A program made the position numbers and the translations under genes. DNA of 23,027 nucleotides from Mycoplasmatota bacterium. GTDB taxonomy: Bacteria > Bacillota_I > Bacilli_A > Izemoplasmatales > Izemoplasmataceae. The notes below the pieces were generated by a model. That model was not told the DNA's origin. It worked only from the letters and a program-made list of their open reading frames with translations, and ran no database searches. The stretch lies in NCBI GenBank assembly GCA_022712785.1, contig JAFLJX010000182.1:1-23027 (forward strand), written 5' to 3'. Positions 1 through 8,511 of this stretch are shown one piece after another. Within the stretch, counting starts at the first letter, position 1, and each line of letters opens with the position of its first letter.

Positions 1-186
1 GTTATTGAAGAAACAAATAAGACATCTAGGACAGAACATGAAAAGAATCAAGATTTAGAATTAAAGTGGTTAACATATGATGAAGTAAAAAATGCATTTT
101 TTAGTCATACAGATAGTTATAAATATGAATTATGGATGCAAAGAGAGTCTGTAGTAATATTAGAACTTAGGAACTATATTAAGTAA
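1..186 (+). CDS. C-terminal fragment of a probable NUDIX-family protein (5' end outside window)
   Basis: An open frame runs from the first base to a TAA at 184-186, giving the last 61 residues of a protein. It contains LKWLTYDEVKNAFF, which resembles the (E)xKWxxYxEx segment near the end of NUDIX hydrolases and parallels the EYKWVDYKTAL segment of the complete NUDIX gene that follows 25 bp downstream. The NUDIX box itself would lie outside the window, so the family call rests on this tail and on the neighbour. The short gap suggests co-transcription with the next gene. Confidence 0.5.
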   Translation, partial: VIEETNKTSRTEHEKNQDLELKWLTYDEVKNAFFSHTDSYKYELWMQRESVVILELRNYIK

Positions 187-211
187 TTACTCAATAGAAT
201 GGAGTGATAAT

Positions 212-652
212 ATGGGAAGAGCACCTTTTCAAGCATTGGTAATTCCATACAGGATTATTAATAAAAATATCGAGTATTGTATATTTAAAAGATCAGACAA
301 GAATATGTGTCAATTTGTCTCTGGTGGTGGTGAAGGAACTGAATCAACGCAAGAAGCTGCTGTAAGAGAGATGCTTGAAGAATCAAAAACAGAAGTATCA
401 AATAGTATAATTGAATTAACAACTATTTCAAGTATCCCTACTTTAGGGTTCAAAGAAATTACTATGAATTACCCTGATTTATATGTTATTCCTGAATATA
501 CATTTGCAGTTGAGACTAATAATGAATTTATTCTATCTGATGAACATAGTGAATATAAATGGGTTGATTATAAAACTGCACTTCTACAGCTTATGTTTGA
601 TAGTAATAAAACTGCGATGTATGAACTATCTATGTTATTAAAAAATAGGTAG
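212..652 (+). CDS. NUDIX hydrolase
   Basis: A 146-residue protein, the usual size of a single NUDIX domain. The NUDIX box lies at about residues 38-60: a Gly, then Glu six residues on, then REMLEES, fitting Gx5Ex7REUxEE. The Gly that normally follows EE is Lys here. These enzymes hydrolyse nucleoside diphosphates linked to another moiety, using Mg2+ held by the box glutamates; the substrate cannot be read from the sequence. The N-terminal segment (FQALVIPYRI) and the C-terminal EYKWVDYKTAL are like those of NUDIX pyrophosphatases of the dihydroneopterin triphosphatase or MutT type. GGAGTG sits just before the ATG. The gene follows another probable NUDIX fragment, hinting at a tandem duplication. 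Confidence 0.85.
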   Translation: MGRAPFQALVIPYRIINKNIEYCIFKRSDKNMCQFVSGGGEGTESTQEAAVREMLEESKTEVSNSIIELTTISSIPTLGFKEITMNYPDLYVIPEYTFAVETNNEFILSDEHSEYKWVDYKTALLQLMFDSNKTAMYELSMLLKNR

Positions 653-708
653 AGATTAAACGAATCTTGAATATGGATAGGATATAATAAAATAAGGAGT
701 GTAAGAAT

Positions 709-1410
709 ATGAAAATTGGATTAATAACAGATATCCACAATAATTTAGTTGCGCTCAACAGAGTTCTTGATGAATTTGAAAAAATGGAATGTGAAGCTAT
801 AATCTGTTCAGGAGATATAATTGGAATTGGCCCATTTCCTGAAGAAACAGTTCAAAGAATGATTGGGCTTAAAAACTTAATTGTAGCTGTTCAAGGTAAT
901 CATGAACACTATTTAACAAAAAGTATGAAAGATTCTTCTATGAGTGATGAAGAAAGAAAATACCATTTATGGGAACATTCAAAACTATCATCTCAATCTA
1001 GAAATTATTTATCGTCTTTAAAAGATTACGTATATCTAGAAATTAAAGGATATAAAATATATGTTTCTCATTATGCTTTAAGCGATATAGGATATAAAGA
1101 CTTTAAATATAATCCAAATATAAATGATTTAGAAGACCTATATGAAAACATTGATTCAGATATAATAATTTTTGGGCATGATCATAATCAAGTTTTTGTG
1201 AAGTCTAACAAGGTTTATATTAATCCAGGTTCACTTGGGTGCCCTGGTAAAAACAAAAACATAGCTAGAGCAGGTATTCTTGAATTATCTAATGAAATTA
1301 CTTATCAGAATCTTTTGATTGAATACAACGTTATTGAAGCTTTAGACAAAATCGAAGAATGTAATTATCCTGCCAAAGAAGAAATCAAGAAGTTTTTCTT
1401 TGGGTTATAA
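709..1410 (+). CDS. YfcE/MJ0936-type calcineurin-like metallophosphoesterase
   Basis: A 233-residue soluble protein with the full dimetal phosphoesterase signature in order: D8-x-H10, G35-D36, G63-N64-H65-E66, H121, G156-H157-D158-H159 and a closing NPGSLGCPG. These residues bind two Mn/Fe-type metals, and members hydrolyse phosphodiesters or phosphomonoesters; many have no known physiological substrate. Length and spacing match the YfcE/MJ0936 branch (Metallophos_2). An AAGGAG-type ribosome site precedes the ATG. A TATAAT at 683-688 could give the gene its own start, but no good -35 lies at the right distance. It ends 10 bp before the convergent TetR gene. Confidence 0.88.
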   Translation: MKIGLITDIHNNLVALNRVLDEFEKMECEAIICSGDIIGIGPFPEETVQRMIGLKNLIVAVQGNHEHYLTKSMKDSSMSDEERKYHLWEHSKLSSQSRNYLSSLKDYVYLEIKGYKIYVSHYALSDIGYKDFKYNPNINDLEDLYENIDSDIIIFGHDHNQVFVKSNKVYINPGSLGCPGKNKNIARAGILELSNEITYQNLLIEYNVIEALDKIEECNYPAKEEIKKFFFGL

Positions 1411-1419
1411 TAACTATTT

Positions 1420-1977
1420 CTATACCTTGATTAAACTTAAAGCATCTTTGATCAATATATCCATCAGTTTAATTACATCTTCCTTTGATACTTTATCATG
1501 GTTTTCAAACCAATCTTTGAAAACGTCTAATATTCCACTTGAGTAAAATGTAAAAACATAAGAAAAGAATTCTTTATTTTCCCCACCTTGATTTTCGTAT
1601 TCTTTAATCAATAAAGCTCGGAAATGCTCTTTAGTTTTATTCATAATAGAATTATAGACTTCAGTATTCAATATGATTTTAAATTTTCTTGAAGTAAAGT
1701 CTAATTTTTCAAATAATAGTCTTGAAGCATCTACTTTATACAAGGGATTTAGTATTCCCATACCTGAGACTAATAAATCCGCTTCCAAAATAAATTCGTT
1801 TTGAATTTCTTCTAGAACTCCAAATATATCGACGTAGTGAAGATAAAATGTTTTTCGATTTATATCAGCTAATTCAGCTAATTCAGAGACTTTTATTTTA
1901 TTAATATCTTGGTTTTGTGATAAGGTTAGAAATGCATCCTTAATAGCCTTACGTGTTCTTTTTACTCTTCTATCCAT
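1420..1977 (-). CDS. TetR/AcrR-family transcriptional regulator
   Basis: A 185-residue protein with an N-terminal TetR-type helix-turn-helix at residues 1-55: RTRKAIKDAF, then VSELAELADINRKTFYLHY, the usual recognition-helix pattern ending in TFYxHY. The C-terminal part is ligand-binding-like and resembles the DhaS-like TetR subgroup (TetR_C_8 style), a weaker assignment. GGAGG lies just upstream of the start on the reverse strand. It is divergent from the MMPL transporter with about 150 bp between them, the usual arrangement for a repressor controlling an adjacent pump. A perfect palindrome at 2091-2104 is the best operator candidate. The inducer is unknown. Confidence 0.85.
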   Translation of the reverse strand: MDRRVKRTRKAIKDAFLTLSQNQDINKIKVSELAELADINRKTFYLHYVDIFGVLEEIQNEFILEADLLVSGMGILNPLYKVDASRLLFEKLDFTSRKFKIILNTEVYNSIMNKTKEHFRALLIKEYENQGGENKEFFSYVFTFYSSGILDVFKDWFENHDKVSKEDVIKLMDILIKDALSLIKV

Positions 1978-2053
1978 TAGTGTTTTCCTCCTATGATAAA
2001 CACCACATTTTTATAATGTGTGTAGTATGGTCCAATAGTGGGTATATTGGGTA

Positions 2054-2082
2054 TTGTTCTTTTTAGACACTTGAATTATAAT
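2054..2082 (+). promoter_or_regulatory. Predicted sigma-A promoter of the MMPL transporter gene
   Basis: TTGTTC at 2054-2059, a 17-base spacer and a consensus TATAAT at 2077-2082. The start would fall near 2089, directly at the palindrome that follows, and about 40 bases before the ATG at 2130. A GGAGAAA ribosome site lies just before that ATG. Confidence 0.6.
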
Positions 2083-2090
2083 ATATTTCA

Positions 2091-2104
2091 GTTGCTTAAG
2101 CAAC
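2091..2104. promoter_or_regulatory. Perfect 14-bp palindrome, candidate TetR operator
   Basis: GTTGCTTAAGCAAC is its own reverse complement. It sits at the predicted start site of the MMPL gene and between that gene and the divergent TetR gene. Position and symmetry fit a TetR dimer site that blocks the transporter promoter; binding by this regulator is inference. Confidence 0.55.
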
Positions 2105-2129
2105 AAATGTCTATTAAGGAGAAATAAAT

Positions 2130-5100
2130 ATGAAAATAACCGCACAAAATATCATAAAATTCCGTTATTTTATTATTGGAGTTTTTTTAATTGGAGTTAT
2201 ATATTCTTTTACATTAATTGAGGATGTAAATATTAATTATGATAATTCTAAATACCTACCCTCAGAATCAACTGCTACAATCGATACAAACTATATTAAT
2301 GATGAAATAGGTATTCCTAATTCAATTAGTTTAATGATTAAGAATATTGATCTAAATCAGGTAAATGGAATTAAGAATAGAGTTACATCTATTAATGGCA
2401 TTGAAATTATAATTTTTGATGAAGAGAATGGTAATTTCAAAGATAACAATGCTATTATGACACTTATATTATCAAAAGAAATTGATAATATAAGTATTGT
2501 TATTAGTGAACTAGAAGAAGTTTTATTGGAGTATGATATAAGCATTTCAGGAGAAGCTGCAAACCTATATTTCATGGAACAGCGTATAATTGAAGAAACA
2601 CCTATTGCTTTATTAATATGTGCAGTAATTATCCTTGTGATTTTATTACTAACCACAAGATCATATTTTGAACCACTTGTCTTTGGAATCGTTATTGGGA
2701 TATCAATTATAATTAACCTAGGTACCAATGTTATGTTCGGTGAAATATCTTATATCACAAAAAGTGTTGCCGCAATCTTACAATTAGGATTGTCCATGGA
2801 TTATTCAATAATGCTTTTACATAGTTACTACCAAGAAAAAGAAATAAATAAAGATAATAAACAAGCAATGATTAATGCGATAACTAATTCAGCAAAATCA
2901 ATTGCTTCAAGTTCATTTACTACAGTTATTGGTTTATTAGCCCTGGTCTTTATGACATTTACAATAGGAACAGATATTGGTCTTGTACTTGCAAAAGGAA
3001 TTATAATTAGTTTAATTTCCGTCTTCTTGTTATTACCGAATCTTATTCTATTGATTGAAAAGATACCATTTAGTAAACCTCATAAAACGATAAATTTATC
3101 TGCTTTTTCATTAAGAAAGACCAGCAAATTTTTTAGTTTAACTTTAATGATAACTGGAGTAGTTTTTATTTGTGTTATGTTTTTTATTCAAACAAAGAAT
3201 AGCTATACCTTTTTCGATGTATCTAAATATACCGGAGAAGAAGAGATAAAAGAAGTGTTTGGATTTACAAATACATTTATTGTTGGATTAGAGAATAATG
3301 AATCATTAATAACGAATCAGGCACAAATAATAAATAAAATAAAAAATAATTACGACAACAAGATTATTAGTTACTTAGGAGTAAGTAATTCAATCAACAA
3401 ACCAATTGATCATACATATTTGAACTCTATGATTACTGAAGATGAAAGTAAAATGATTTTTTCATTATATGCATTAGATTCTAGTATTGATTATTCTATA
3501 ACTTATGAACAATATATAGATACCCTAGAATCAATAATAACTACTAATCCAGAAATCAATCAAGAAGAAATACAAGATTTACTAAGTGTTGTTGTTTTAA
3601 ATAATTATAAAGATAATATATACACTTTACCTGAATTAGAGGTTATTCTAAATGATATGGGAGTACTTGATAATACATCAGCAAATAATGCTTTTCTTGA
3701 TACACTTTATGGGTTGTATTTATATGAAAATGAATCAATAGGTAACTCAAATATTTCACCTTTAGATTACTTGAATATCTTACAGACATTAGGAAGTGAT
3801 TTTTTAAGTGTTGATCAACTTACAGACTTAGATGGATTAATTTATTCTCTAAATAACTTAAGTGGAACTCTTTCAATGAATTTAACTACAAATGAATTTC
3901 AGTATTTCATGAATGATACCTACGGAATAGTTTTAGATGAGAATACAGTTGAATCATTATATTCAAGTTATTTTACAATGAATCAGTTACCGGTAACTGA
4001 TTCATTAACAATTCGTTCATTATTTAACTTTATAGTAGATAATCAACTGTTAGATAGTGAATCCACTAGTCTTATAGAAAAAACAATTCAACTGGAGAAT
4101 ACTGCGGTCAATGAAACTAGTAAAGAAGAAATAAGAGATACTATAAATGCAATTATATTATCTATAAATCCGTTGGCTAACGGATTTATAATAGATGATT
4201 CATTTCATTCCCTTCTTTATATTAGTACATTATCGTCCTTAAATCGTTTTCAAGATCTAAGTATTCCATTATCATCTTTTATTAATTATTCGGGTCATGT
4301 ATTATCAGATCCTATTTACAGTACTATGGTCGATAGTGAAATTATAGATACTATTACTACACTTAATAAACAAGTACTGCTACTTAATCAAACTACTGTA
4401 TATTCAATGAGTGATCTAACATTATTATTAAGTCCTATTCCTAATGATGATTTCACAAAGTTATCTAAAATAATTTATGCTTCTTCATTGTCATCTACAA
4501 ATCAACTTGATTCTTATACTATTGAAGTTAATGACTTGTTGGAGTATGTGTCTAACACAGAATTGATTTCATTTGAATCTACTGAACTAAAAAAAATAAC
4601 TGATTTACAAAATGAATTAATTTTAATAAATAATCTGATTACATCAGACAATATATCATTGCTAATAATAAATACAACATTTGAACATGAGTCAATAGAA
4701 ACAGAAAAATTTGTTCATTTTATGTATGAAGAAGTTCTAGGTGATATAGATGATGATACATATTTTATAGGGCACACTGTTTCAAACTTAGAAATAAAAG
4801 AATATTTTGAACAAGATTTATTAAAAATTAATTTTATAACTATTGGTGCAATTTTTATAATTTTAATTGTAACCTTTAGATCGTTTATAATTCCCTTAAT
4901 TCTTGTGTTTATAATCGAAGGTGCTATATGGACTACCTTATCAATATCATATATTATAGGACAAGATATCTTCTTTATTAGCTACATTATTATTGGAGCA
5001 ATCCAGTTAGGAGCAACAATCGATTATGCGATTGTTTTAACACATAGTTATCAAAAAGCTCGGAGATCAATTGATAAGAGTAGTGCAATCAAGGTTGCAC

Positions 5101-5342
5101 TTAAAAAAGCAACTCCAACAATATTAACAAGTGGATTAATCCTTATTATTGCTGGATTCTCAATATCAATAATTTCAACTCAATCTACAGTTGCATTTAT
5201 AGGAAATTTTATTAGTAGAGGAACAATTATTTCGGTAATTGCAGTTTTGGTTATCCTCCCTTCATTTCTGTATACCCTTGATAGTTTTATTCTTAAACAT
5301 GATAGAATTATTCAAAAGGCAATTAGGAATAAAACGAAATAA
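2130..5342 (+). CDS. MMPL/RND-superfamily membrane transporter
   Basis: A 1070-residue protein with the two-half MMPL/RND layout. One membrane helix lies at about 12-30. An outside domain covers 31-155. Six further helices lie between about 157 and 353, including LQLGLSMDYSIMLLHSY with D224-Y225. A very long outside loop runs from about 355 to 895, and a second helix bundle follows from about 900, with the matching GATIDYAIVLTHSY (D965-Y966). The paired acidic DY motifs are where RND proteins couple proton flow to export. Such proteins move lipids, drugs or cell-surface glycolipids; the substrate here is unknown. The second loop, about 540 residues, is Leu/Ser/Asn-rich, far larger than the first, and most of the extra length is there. 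Likely repressed by the divergent TetR protein. Confidence 0.85.
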   Translation: MKITAQNIIKFRYFIIGVFLIGVIYSFTLIEDVNINYDNSKYLPSESTATIDTNYINDEIGIPNSISLMIKNIDLNQVNGIKNRVTSINGIEIIIFDEENGNFKDNNAIMTLILSKEIDNISIVISELEEVLLEYDISISGEAANLYFMEQRIIEETPIALLICAVIILVILLLTTRSYFEPLVFGIVIGISIIINLGTNVMFGEISYITKSVAAILQLGLSMDYSIMLLHSYYQEKEINKDNKQAMINAITNSAKSIASSSFTTVIGLLALVFMTFTIGTDIGLVLAKGIIISLISVFLLLPNLILLIEKIPFSKPHKTINLSAFSLRKTSKFFSLTLMITGVVFICVMFFIQTKNSYTFFDVSKYTGEEEIKEVFGFTNTFIVGLENNESLITNQAQIINKIKNNYDNKIISYLGVSNSINKPIDHTYLNSMITEDESKMIFSLYALDSSIDYSITYEQYIDTLESIITTNPEINQEEIQDLLSVVVLNNYKDNIYTLPELEVILNDMGVLDNTSANNAFLDTLYGLYLYENESIGNSNISPLDYLNILQTLGSDFLSVDQLTDLDGLIYSLNNLSGTLSMNLTTNEFQYFMNDTYGIVLDENTVESLYSSYFTMNQLPVTDSLTIRSLFNFIVDNQLLDSESTSLIEKTIQLENTAVNETSKEEIRDTINAIILSINPLANGFIIDDSFHSLLYISTLSSLNRFQDLSIPLSSFINYSGHVLSDPIYSTMVDSEIIDTITTLNKQVLLLNQTTVYSMSDLTLLLSPIPNDDFTKLSKIIYASSLSSTNQLDSYTIEVNDLLEYVSNTELISFESTELKKITDLQNELILINNLITSDNISLLIINTTFEHESIETEKFVHFMYEEVLGDIDDDTYFIGHTVSNLEIKEYFEQDLLKINFITIGAIFIILIVTFRSFIIPLILVFIIEGAIWTTLSISYIIGQDIFFISYIIIGAIQLGATIDYAIVLTHSYQKARRSIDKSSAIKVALKKATPTILTSGLILIIAGFSISIISTQSTVAFIGNFISRGTIISVIAVLVILPSFLYTLDSFILKHDRIIQKAIRNKTK

Positions 5343-5392
5343 AATAAATTCTCAACTTATTCAATTTTCTGCGAAAATGATGGAAGTTGCTG

Positions 5393-5485
5393 GTGGCTAT
5401 TATTAATTTTCTAGCAACATATTTTGTCTATAAATACAAAGATGAAATCAAAAGTAAATTAACAAAAAATAATAAAGTAAGCTAA
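5393..5485 (+). CDS. Possible small membrane peptide or gene remnant
   Basis: A 30-codon frame from GTG (5393) to TAA (5483-5485) encodes a hydrophobic stretch (AIINFLATYFVY) followed by a lysine-rich tail, the look of a small single-span membrane protein. GGAAG lies a few bases upstream. In-frame TTG and CTG codons directly precede the GTG. An ATG at 5377 or 5380 opens another frame that stops at once, so this could equally be a frameshifted remnant. No family is recognised and expression is doubtful. Confidence 0.22.
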   Translation: MAIINFLATYFVYKYKDEIKSKLTKNNKVS

Positions 5486-5816
5486 GTATTATCAAGGTGA
5501 TATTCTTTAACCAAGAACTTATGAGAAGTACTAATTAAAATAATAAAAATATCTGATGTTTTATAGTGATAAACACTATAATAATGACATTGGATTTTTT
5601 ATTGCTTTAAGACTCAAATATCGATGCATGTTTTTATAATATATACATAATGATGAATCATCACGGATATAGAAGTACGCTGTAATATCATATAAATCCG
5701 GTATTATTAATCTCTTAAATTCTAAGATTAGCTCCTATTAATATAATTAAGTTTTAAGATATAACTTTGTTTATGTAACCTACAATGTATATAAAGTAAC
5801 AACATACTAGCATAAC
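5486..5816. other. Non-coding AT-rich stretch with two short palindromes
   Basis: I see no gene here. Two symmetrical elements stand out. TTATAGTG/CACTATAA at 5561-5568 and 5574-5581 has 8-bp arms, a 5-base loop and a T-run about 15 bases later. TGATGAATCATCA at 5651-5663 has 6-bp arms around one base. The first could be a weak terminator; neither has a known partner. No clear terminator for the MMPL gene is visible. Confidence 0.4.
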
Positions 5817-5845
5817 TTGAACTGTATTTTCTTGTATGTTATAAT
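5817..5845 (+). promoter_or_regulatory. Strong predicted sigma-A promoter of the BspA-like lipoprotein
   Basis: TTGAAC at 5817-5822, a 17-base spacer and consensus TATAAT at 5840-5845. The start falls near 5852, leaving a leader of about 33 bases with AGGGGG at 5871-5876 as ribosome site before the ATG at 5885. Confidence 0.7.
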
Positions 5846-5884
5846 AAAAACGAATTATAATTTATATAGTAGGGGGAAAAGACT

Positions 5885-8425
5885 ATGAAAATTAATTCTA
5901 AAAAAACGACAACATTAATAGTGCTTTTAATGTTGTTTTTAAGTGGTTGTGAATCACCACATAATGTAAGTGTAATTAAAGATGATGGGTTAACAAGAGA
6001 AACCATTGAAGTGTCAGAAGGTTCTCTAATATCTGAACCGAATATACCTATGAAGGAAGGGCATACTTTTATGGGATGGTACAGTGACAACGATTATGAT
6101 GTAACATTTGACTTTACACAACCCATTAATAAAGGTGTTAGTATTTACGCTAAATGGGATATTAATACATACTCAATGACTTTTAAAGATGAAGAAGGGG
6201 TTATACAGTGGGTATATCAAACACAATATAATACTGATTTAACAAATTTAGTTGTATCAGCTGCAATAGATGTAAAAGAAGGATACGAATTTTCAGGTTG
6301 GGATAATGAAATACCTAACACAATGCCAGCCAATGATTTAGTCTTTAATGCAAAATATACATTTTTGTTTGGTCTACAATCACCAGGGTTTTTAAATATA
6401 CCTAATGAACAAATAGTTCAATATGGAACTGAAATTGATTTGTTAAGTTTAGGTATAAAAGCAATCGACTTTATAGAAGGTGATTTAACAAATGATATTT
6501 CAGTTAATATAACAGATACATCAATTCTAACTGTTGGCGATTATGAAGTAGTGTACTCGATAACTGATAATGATGGTTATGAATCTATAGTAATAATTAA
6601 TTTAACTGTAATAGATACTTCTACAAACTTTTTGTACCACATAACTGACTTGAACGAAATAGAAATAATAGGTTGTTTTGAAAGAACTGGAACAGACATA
6701 GTGATTCCAAATTCAATAGGTGGATTGCCTGTTACAAAAATTGGAGATTATGCCTTTGGTCATGTTGTAATTGATAGTCATTACCCATCTTATTATGGAG
6801 CAACAAGTGTTGTACTTCCAGATAGTATTACATCAATTGGAAAATATGCATTTTATCGTAATGAATTAACAAGTATATATATTCCAGCAGGAGTAGAATA
6901 TATTGGTGAACATGCATTTGATTTTAATAAGTTAACAAGTTTTATAGTTTCAGACAATAATCCATATTTTACGACTGTTGATGGTGTCTTGTTTAATAAA
7001 GACATTACAACTTTAATAAAAATGATTAGTGATGATTTGAGATCTACATATATAATTCCTAATAGCGTTACATCTATTGGAGATTATGCATTTAGTGGTA
7101 ATATGTTAGAAAGTGTAACAATGGGAGATAGCATAATAAGTATTGGAGATTATGCATTTAGTGGTAATAAATTAACAAGTCTATTTATCCCTAATAGTGT
7201 TACTACTATTGGTAATAAAATATTTGGTGATGATCAATCTATTAGCTATATAGTTTTAGAATCGAATCCTAATTTTACAGTAATTGATGATGTTTTATTT
7301 AGTAAAGATATCACTATTTTAATTGATACACAATTTAAAGATATTAGAACATCTTATACTATTCCAAACAGTGTAGAAATAATCAGAGATTATGCATTTG
7401 AGGGTAATCAGTTAACAGAGATAATAATTCCTAATAGTGTAACTACTATTGGAAATTATGCTTTTTGGTATAATGAATTAGTAAGTTTGGTAATCCCTGA
7501 CAGTGTCATAACAATTGGGGATAGAGCATTCTCAAATAATCAATTGAGTAGTTTAATAATTGGAGAAAATTTGACAACAATAGGTGAAGAAGCATTTTCA
7601 AGAAACCAATTAACAAGTTTAATAATTCCAAATAGTGTGAATACTATTGGAAATTATGCTTTTAATGATAATCAATTAATAAGTGTAATTCTTCCTGAAG
7701 GTTTAATTATAATCCCAAATGGTATATTTGAAGGTAACCAGATAACAAGTATTATAATCCCTGATAGTGTTATAATAATCGGACGAGGTGCCTTTATGGG
7801 CAATCAATTAACAAGTTTAACAATACCAAGTGGAGTATTAGAAATAGGAGATTATGCTTTTCAACAAAATCAGTTAACGGGTGTATTAATTCTTAATAGT
7901 GTAATCATTATCGGTGAAGCTGCATTTTCTTGGAACCAATTGACAAGTATAGTACTTCCAGACAGTCTAAATATGATAGGAGATAATGCATTTCGTTCTA
8001 ATCAGTTAACTAGTGTTGTACTTCCAGATAGTATTACTTCAATTGGAGATTATAGCTTTTATGAAAATCAATTAGTAAATGTTTTACTTCCAAATAGTCT
8101 TATATCAATAGGAGAACACGCATTTGATGGGAATCAATTACCCAGTGTAGTATTTCCAAATAGTCTTGTATCAATTGGGAATGATGCCTTTTCTAATAAT
8201 CAATTAACAAGCATAATAATTCCAAGTAGTGTGACAATAATAGAGAGAAATGCATTTGCGAACAATCAAATAACAAATGTAACACTTTCAGAAGGTATTA
8301 CAACTTTTGAGAGAGGCGCGTTTGCGAGTAATCAAATAACAAGTATTACTATATTTGGTGACATAACGATATATAATAGTGTTTGGTTTAGAATAGGATT
8401 TCCTAGGATGGTAAAACCATCATAA
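5885..8425 (+). CDS. BspA-like surface lipoprotein with InlB-B repeats and about 21 LRR_5 repeats
   Basis: An 846-residue exported protein. Residues 1-22 are a lipoprotein signal ending in the lipobox LSGC, so Cys22 should be lipidated and the protein anchored outside the membrane. Next come one Listeria-Bacteroides (InlB B-type) repeat at about 28-92 (GHTFMGWYSDNDY, AKW) and a related MucBP-like module at about 95-158. An Ig-like/DUF5011-type domain follows at about 161-245 (VGDYEVVYSITDNDGYES). The rest, about 255-835, is BspA/TpLRR leucine-rich repeats built on IPNSVTxIGxxAFxxNQLTS with a 22-23 residue period. Two units are interrupted by the longer loop FTxxDxVLFxKDITxLI. BspA proteins bind host or matrix proteins or other cells; adhesion is the likely role. 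It is convergent with the pilin-RTX gene. Confidence 0.9.
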   Translation: MKINSKKTTTLIVLLMLFLSGCESPHNVSVIKDDGLTRETIEVSEGSLISEPNIPMKEGHTFMGWYSDNDYDVTFDFTQPINKGVSIYAKWDINTYSMTFKDEEGVIQWVYQTQYNTDLTNLVVSAAIDVKEGYEFSGWDNEIPNTMPANDLVFNAKYTFLFGLQSPGFLNIPNEQIVQYGTEIDLLSLGIKAIDFIEGDLTNDISVNITDTSILTVGDYEVVYSITDNDGYESIVIINLTVIDTSTNFLYHITDLNEIEIIGCFERTGTDIVIPNSIGGLPVTKIGDYAFGHVVIDSHYPSYYGATSVVLPDSITSIGKYAFYRNELTSIYIPAGVEYIGEHAFDFNKLTSFIVSDNNPYFTTVDGVLFNKDITTLIKMISDDLRSTYIIPNSVTSIGDYAFSGNMLESVTMGDSIISIGDYAFSGNKLTSLFIPNSVTTIGNKIFGDDQSISYIVLESNPNFTVIDDVLFSKDITILIDTQFKDIRTSYTIPNSVEIIRDYAFEGNQLTEIIIPNSVTTIGNYAFWYNELVSLVIPDSVITIGDRAFSNNQLSSLIIGENLTTIGEEAFSRNQLTSLIIPNSVNTIGNYAFNDNQLISVILPEGLIIIPNGIFEGNQITSIIIPDSVIIIGRGAFMGNQLTSLTIPSGVLEIGDYAFQQNQLTGVLILNSVIIIGEAAFSWNQLTSIVLPDSLNMIGDNAFRSNQLTSVVLPDSITSIGDYSFYENQLVNVLLPNSLISIGEHAFDGNQLPSVVFPNSLVSIGNDAFSNNQLTSIIIPSSVTIIERNAFANNQITNVTLSEGITTFERGAFASNQITSITIFGDITIYNSVWFRIGFPRMVKPS
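6700..8360 (+). repeat. DNA-level tandem repeat encoding the LRR array
   Basis: The leucine-rich repeats are visible as a 66-69 bp periodic sequence, with recurrent blocks such as attcctaatagtgt, attggagattatgca and aataatcaattaacaagt. Units are imperfect. Such arrays expand and contract by slipped-strand events, so copy number may vary between strains. Confidence 0.75.
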
Positions 8426-8458
8426 CATTTCATAATAATATGATAAAGTATGACTAAA

Positions 8459-8495
8459 AAAAGAAGACAAACAGCATTTCTGTTTGTCTTCTTTT
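8459..8495. terminator. Bidirectional intrinsic terminator between convergent genes
   Basis: A perfect 16-bp stem (8459-8474 with 8480-8495) and a 5-base loop. On the reverse strand the stem is followed by a run of T, so it is strongest for the pilin-RTX gene. On the forward strand the arm ends in TTTT and serves the BspA-like gene. Confidence 0.85.
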
Positions 8496-8511
8496 AATAT
8501 CATTTTACTTT

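Noticed and set aside
1499..1516. TGGTTTTCAAACCA palindrome resembling a GntR operator
   Set aside because: It lies inside the TetR coding sequence, has the wrong spacing for TnGTnnnACnA, and is probably chance.
2357..2728. Reverse-strand open frame inside the MMPL gene, and other antisense frames at 5839, 9769, 10129, 10489, 11533, 12531, 14848 and 17006
   Set aside because: Each lies opposite a well-supported gene or promoter, has no ribosome site or recognisable protein, and arises from AT-rich composition.
6700..8360. Periodic repeats considered as a CRISPR array
   Set aside because: The repeats are in frame, imperfect, without unique spacers, and translate into leucine-rich repeats.
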